From the NCBI RefSeq assembly GCF_022398475.1, contig NZ_JAKEVM010000027.1, positions 1-39,585 of the forward strand: a DNA stretch of 39,585 bases, read 5' to 3'. Source of the DNA: Pseudoalteromonas shioyasakiensis. GTDB taxonomy: Bacteria; Pseudomonadota; Gammaproteobacteria; Enterobacterales; Alteromonadaceae. Shown in pieces: positions 35,729 through 39,585 of the stretch (position 1 is the stretch's first letter; each line of letters starts with the position of its first letter). The translations under genes and the position numbers were made by a program. Under the pieces are notes generated by a model that was not told where the DNA came from, did no database searches, and saw only the letters and a program-made list of their open reading frames with translations.

Positions 35729-38700
35729 TTATTGGCTATTATCGTTTCGCTCTTGCTTATAAATGAAAGTTTGTTGCGTTTTAAAGCCAAAGCCAATAGG
35801 CACTGCATCACTAACAAGTTTAATTTTACCATCTTCGATAACTAAACCTGGACCTTGGATCTCCTGTACTTTCAGTGGATTTTGCTCACCTTTGATACCT
35901 GGACCAATGGTTAAAAACTGACTTTGCTCTTTAACCTTTTCATCAGTGTTGTCATCACAGTAACCATCGCTATTACCATCAACACAGCTGTCACCTACAC
36001 CAAAATAAAGTTGAGGAGTATCAGGAACATCATTCGAGGTAGTAAATTTCAAACTGTCATACACCTTTGTACCGTAATGTAAGTGGAAAGCGTATAAACT
36101 TCCTGAACCACCAGTTAGTGAACACTGGTTCGCTGTTTCTGTCGCTGAAGCTGGTGTATAAGTGGTGAAATAAGCTACACCACCGATAACTGTACTTGCT
36201 GCAAGGGATTTTTCACCAGCAGAAGATAAATTGTAATACCAACCGTGATACTCACCTAACTCAATTTCTAAGTCAGTAAATTTATCCACGTCATCCAGTG
36301 AATTTCCAAATGGATCAGAATCCATATTCATCAAGTCTGCTTGTGTAATTGCTGCGGGTACATCATTACCAAGGAATGGTTGAGTTACCGTATTGATATC
36401 ACGGATCATGAACAGTTGATCGTTGGTAACAGTGCTCGTTGGTTTAGAGCGGTTACCACTACCTATTAGCACAGCATCAAATGGCGTATCAATTCGTGTA
36501 GTTACTGTTTCACCATTAACAGATGTTTCTGATACTTTGCTGAACATAGTTCTTGCAATCAAAGGCTTATAGAAAAAGCGACGATCTTGGGTTGAAAGTG
36601 TGCTACCTAAGCTTGCTAATTTAAAATGTGTCCATGGGTTTTCTGAATCTGTTGGGCTGTCAGAAGGCATATCAACACGCCACACATCACCGCCCGTATC
36701 CGTTGCATATAGCCTATCAATATAACCATCATAGTCAGAATCTAAGATACTAATATCTGATGCAATACTATGCTTACCTAAAAAGCTATTCTCACTCGGC
36801 GTTAATGCCCACACTTTTTTGCCCGTTTGCGCGTCAACAATAAAAATACCACGTCCATGAGTGTCGTCTGTACGAATAACATTGTCTTTGTTTGTATCAT
36901 AACCCGCGCCAAAAATAAGCACAGGTCTGTCTTTGTAACCATCTAGATTCACATAAGTAACAGAAGGTTTAGACCAAGTTTGCCCTAATTCTTTAAAGTC
37001 GCCTGTGCCACCTACAATTGGTTGATCCCACAGTAGACTTGGCGAGTCTGGGTTAGTTATATCGAGTCCGTAGTAGTAATTTCCACCGCGTCTTAAGCCA
37101 AAGAATGCCCAAACTCGGTCTGAGCCATTTACTACGCCATCACTATTTTTATCATCAAAGAATACTGAGATTGGCCCGTCAACACCATAAACCTTGGTAT
37201 CTGCTTGGTTATCACGAAGTGGCTTTATTATTTTATACAAGCTTCTGGGGATAAACGCCCAGCTTTCACTTAGCACATCATTTTTATCTTGGAACATGTG
37301 CAAGTAACCGGCATTAGTGCCTATTAAAACTCGGATATCATCATTACCATAGTCAATTGTTACAGGTTTTGAATGCAGTGGGTCACCAAAGATATCTTTA
37401 CGCGAATCCGTTGTCGATCCATCTTTGTCTTCATCATCAATATCTAGGCCTCTTGACCAGTTAATAAGGTCTTCAACTTCATCCGGATCAGCTTCAAAAT
37501 CAACGGCAGCCTTGTCTATAGTTCCATAATGGAATACAACCCGATAACGGGTAAAGTTAAGCATGCGGCCGTTTACATTTGTTAGTACTTTACGCCCTTC
37601 ATTTGGCACGCTCGAAGAATTAGATAAATACAGGTTTACACCACCTAACTCAACTGAATTACCATCAGCGCTCTCACCGCTAGGCAGCCAAAAGGTTTTA
37701 GCGTCTTTATCGATTAAACCATCTTCATTTAAAGCAGATTTACCATCTCTATCGATAATTTGATCGCCAGATACTTTTAGCTTTTTCAGATTTCCGCGCC
37801 AACGAGCCCCTGTTTTAGGGTAAAACATCGCATAATAAATCGATTCGCGACTACGAGTTTGGTCAACGTTGTTACTTGCTATAGATGGCGCCGTGAACGT
37901 ATCGTTCACTTCTCGAATTTGAGTTATGGTATTTTTAAGGGCTTCAGAAAGTTGCTCTGCAGTGTTGGCATGCAGGTACTTACCGCCACCTTCAGCTGCT
38001 GTTTCTGATAGTAAGCGCTTACCATTATCACTCATACCAGAACCAAAACCTATGGTATAGACTCGACCTGTTTCGTGAATATCTGTCGTCGTTGGCCTTA
38101 AGTCAACCTCTACATCATCAGTACCGTGAATAACTTTTGCGAGCTTGTGTAAATACACCCCGGCAATTTTATCGCTATCACTTAAATAACTACCAAAATA
38201 CGACTTGTGTAAAGCACTAATATTAGAGTCTTGTTCATTATCAGAGCCAGCTGATGGGTCACCGTCTGTCATATAGATAATGTTAACTGAGTTATCACAG
38301 CGTTTTACTTCTTCAGTATTATCAAACGGTGAAATGTATGAATAGGTATATTCAATGCGTGGCTCGTACCAACAAACTCTTCTCCACCCCTTACCTGAGC
38401 ACACCTTAACTGATGTCGTATAAGGCGTTCCTCTTTCTATTGTGGTATCACGTAGTGCGGCATTAACTTTTTCGCCGTAGAAAAGGCTTTGCCCAGTAAT
38501 GTAAAGATAGGCTTCCCAAAGCGTTTCGGTCAATGGTGTCCCGCCATCAGCTGGAAGACCCGCAATTGTAGTCTTTAAGGCTGATATATCTGAACCAATG
38601 CCAGCAAGCACATAGCCACCATTGGTACTGTTAAAACGCATTAAACCAAAATCAATATCATCGTTACCATCAACCAGTTTAGTGATAGCATCTTGCGCAA

Positions 38701-38935
38701 CGCCTAAACGACTATCACTACATAAAATATAACCACCTGAGTAGCCACAACTGTTACCGGAACTAGTCGAAAAAGCCATACTCCCTGAGGTATCAAAAAC
38801 AATAAGAACCCGAGGTTTTTCATCTAGATTGGCATTGTGATTGACATATAATTCAATATCTTCAGCGTGACCCAAAAAACTAAACACTGCTAAAGAAGTT
38901 AGCAGTATACGTTGAGTTATTTTTTCTAAATTCAT
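35729..38935 (-). CDS. pilY1: type IV pilus tip adhesin / assembly protein PilY1
   Basis: PilY1 sits at the pilus tip, promotes adhesion and twitching, and opposes pilus retraction in a calcium-dependent way. The 1068-residue protein has a signal peptide cleaved near Ala24. An N-terminal von Willebrand A domain carries MIDAS residues in VLIVFDTSGSM (Asp48, Ser50, Ser52), and a C-terminal beta-propeller from about residue 500. Calcium-type loops are visible: DDKNSDGVVNGSD, DTNKDNV, SDYDGYIDRLY and DGNSDGYCDD. Cys pairs occur inside the vWA region. The start is the ATG at 38935, with GGAG seven bases upstream; the GTG just before it is an alternative. It follows pilX by 12 bp. Confidence 0.93.
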   Translation of the reverse strand: MNLEKITQRILLTSLAVFSFLGHAEDIELYVNHNANLDEKPRVLIVFDTSGSMAFSTSSGNSCGYSGGYILCSDSRLGVAQDAITKLVDGNDDIDFGLMRFNSTNGGYVLAGIGSDISALKTTIAGLPADGGTPLTETLWEAYLYITGQSLFYGEKVNAALRDTTIERGTPYTTSVKVCSGKGWRRVCWYEPRIEYTYSYISPFDNTEEVKRCDNSVNIIYMTDGDPSAGSDNEQDSNISALHKSYFGSYLSDSDKIAGVYLHKLAKVIHGTDDVEVDLRPTTTDIHETGRVYTIGFGSGMSDNGKRLLSETAAEGGGKYLHANTAEQLSEALKNTITQIREVNDTFTAPSIASNNVDQTRSRESIYYAMFYPKTGARWRGNLKKLKVSGDQIIDRDGKSALNEDGLIDKDAKTFWLPSGESADGNSVELGGVNLYLSNSSSVPNEGRKVLTNVNGRMLNFTRYRVVFHYGTIDKAAVDFEADPDEVEDLINWSRGLDIDDEDKDGSTTDSRKDIFGDPLHSKPVTIDYGNDDIRVLIGTNAGYLHMFQDKNDVLSESWAFIPRSLYKIIKPLRDNQADTKVYGVDGPISVFFDDKNSDGVVNGSDRVWAFFGLRRGGNYYYGLDITNPDSPSLLWDQPIVGGTGDFKELGQTWSKPSVTYVNLDGYKDRPVLIFGAGYDTNKDNVIRTDDTHGRGIFIVDAQTGKKVWALTPSENSFLGKHSIASDISILDSDYDGYIDRLYATDTGGDVWRVDMPSDSPTDSENPWTHFKLASLGSTLSTQDRRFFYKPLIARTMFSKVSETSVNGETVTTRIDTPFDAVLIGSGNRSKPTSTVTNDQLFMIRDINTVTQPFLGNDVPAAITQADLMNMDSDPFGNSLDDVDKFTDLEIELGEYHGWYYNLSSAGEKSLAASTVIGGVAYFTTYTPASATETANQCSLTGGSGSLYAFHLHYGTKVYDSLKFTTSNDVPDTPQLYFGVGDSCVDGNSDGYCDDNTDEKVKEQSQFLTIGPGIKGEQNPLKVQEIQGPGLVIEDGKIKLVSDAVPIGFGFKTQQTFIYKQERNDNSQ

Positions 38936-38947
38936 CACTTTTCTCCA

Positions 38948-39460
38948 CTAACCACCGGTATTGAGGCTAGCCATTTCTTGGGCAACACCTGTGCTGATCG
39001 TTAAGGTATGTTTACTCTTAGTGCCATAAGTAATAGTGGTATCTACTTGGACCATGTTACATGACACACCGGCGGTAAAGTTAAATTTACGTGGGCATGG
39101 TAAATCTAGCGCACCATTATTTAGATTTGTCATAGTATTAGATGCGCCATCCATATCATCCATACCAAAACCACCCTCAGGTATCTCAGATGCCTTCATT
39201 AAAAAAGCACTATTACCACCTGCTGCCGCTTCATTAGCGATAACTTTTTGCACTGTACCAATTAAGCTATTTTCTGCAGTCTCACGCTCTTGAGCTGAGT
39301 TTGTAATTTTTATATCTACACTGCTGCTATTCATTAAAGTCACAGCTATACCTGTAACAGCAACGACCATAATCAAAGCAATAATAAGCACAATACCTTG
39401 CTGTTTTCGTATATTAGGAACACTGTTTTTTCTATTTCGATTAATTGAAAAGTTTTTCAT
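38948..39460 (-). CDS. pilX: type IV pilus minor pilin PilX
   Basis: The protein is a 170-residue PilX-type minor pilin. The leader ends RKQQG, then IVLIIALIMVVAVTGIAVTL forms the N-terminal helix. As in other PilX/GspK-like proteins, Glu at +5 is missing, which is thought to place the protein at the pilus tip. A Cys pair (LPCPRK and GVSCNM) lies in the globular part. The ATG follows GAAGG by six bases. Directly upstream (39461-39585) all three minus-strand frames contain early stops, so pilW is not fused or overlapping; its end could lie at the window edge or beyond. About 110 bp of AT-rich DNA may hold a promoter. Confidence 0.88.
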   Translation of the reverse strand: MKNFSINRNRKNSVPNIRKQQGIVLIIALIMVVAVTGIAVTLMNSSSVDIKITNSAQERETAENSLIGTVQKVIANEAAAGGNSAFLMKASEIPEGGFGMDDMDGASNTMTNLNNGALDLPCPRKFNFTAGVSCNMVQVDTTITYGTKSKHTLTISTGVAQEMASLNTGG

Positions 39461-39585
39461 AGCAAACCTTCGTGTTGATATTTCATCTACATCTCGCCTA
39501 GTAATATCTAAGTCAGCAAAACAAAATCAGGTAAAAAGTATTTTTAAATTTAAAACACGCAACCAATTAAGGCTAACTAATTAGT

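Overview
The window looks like core chromosome of a marine gammaproteobacterium of the Alteromonadales, most probably Pseudoalteromonas. This is inferred from gene order, from protein similarity recalled from memory (E. coli-like fadR/nhaB, rluD-pgeF-clpB/bamD and rpsP-rimM-trmD-rplS blocks), from low-GC gammaproteobacterial codon use, and from a TonB-dependent receptor type common in that genus. No rRNA, tRNA, insertion sequence, integrase, CRISPR array or phage gene was seen. No anomalous island stands out, and I found no clear undescribed multi-gene system. The most interesting material is regulatory or structural.

Layout. 1-4.8 kb: a possible gene end, ilvY divergent from ilvC (branched-chain amino acids), then a Cache-type chemoreceptor. 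4.8-9.1 kb: a TPR lipoprotein with a transglutaminase-like Cys/His/Asp set, overlapped by a secreted M28 peptidase, a GIY-YIG protein, bamE, rnfH-ratA and smpB. 9.2-15.4 kb: a TonB-dependent receptor, a 2-Cys peroxiredoxin, and fadR divergent from nhaB. 15.4-20.4 kb, minus strand: tyrA, the rpsP-rimM-trmD-rplS operon and ffh. 20.6-24.5 kb: ypjD-corB, an MscS channel and a lysozyme-like lipoprotein. 24.6-28.1 kb: gshA and an Aer-type aerotaxis receptor. 28.1-33.9 kb: rluD-pgeF-clpB facing away from bamD, then glnB. 33.9-39.5 kb: type IV pilus minor components, with two FimT/GspH-like pseudopilins on the plus strand converging on pilX-pilY1-pilE on the minus strand.

Functional links. BamE and BamD belong to the outer-membrane protein assembly machine that would insert the TonB receptor. 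RimM, TrmD, L19, S16, Ffh, RluD and SmpB serve ribosome maturation, targeting and rescue. PilX, PilY1, PilE and the FimT-like proteins form the priming tip complex of type IV pili; pilV and pilW are not in the window and may lie just beyond its right end.

Candidate control sites read directly from sequence: a FadR-like box over the fadR -10, a TyrR-like box in the tyrA leader, an FNR-like site ahead of aer, a sigma-32 promoter for clpB, a GC-rich-discriminator promoter for rpsP, a nested inverted repeat around the promoter and Shine-Dalgarno of the TPR lipoprotein, and a perfect 12-bp hairpin between pilY1 and pilE. All product names are homology judgements made without a database search.
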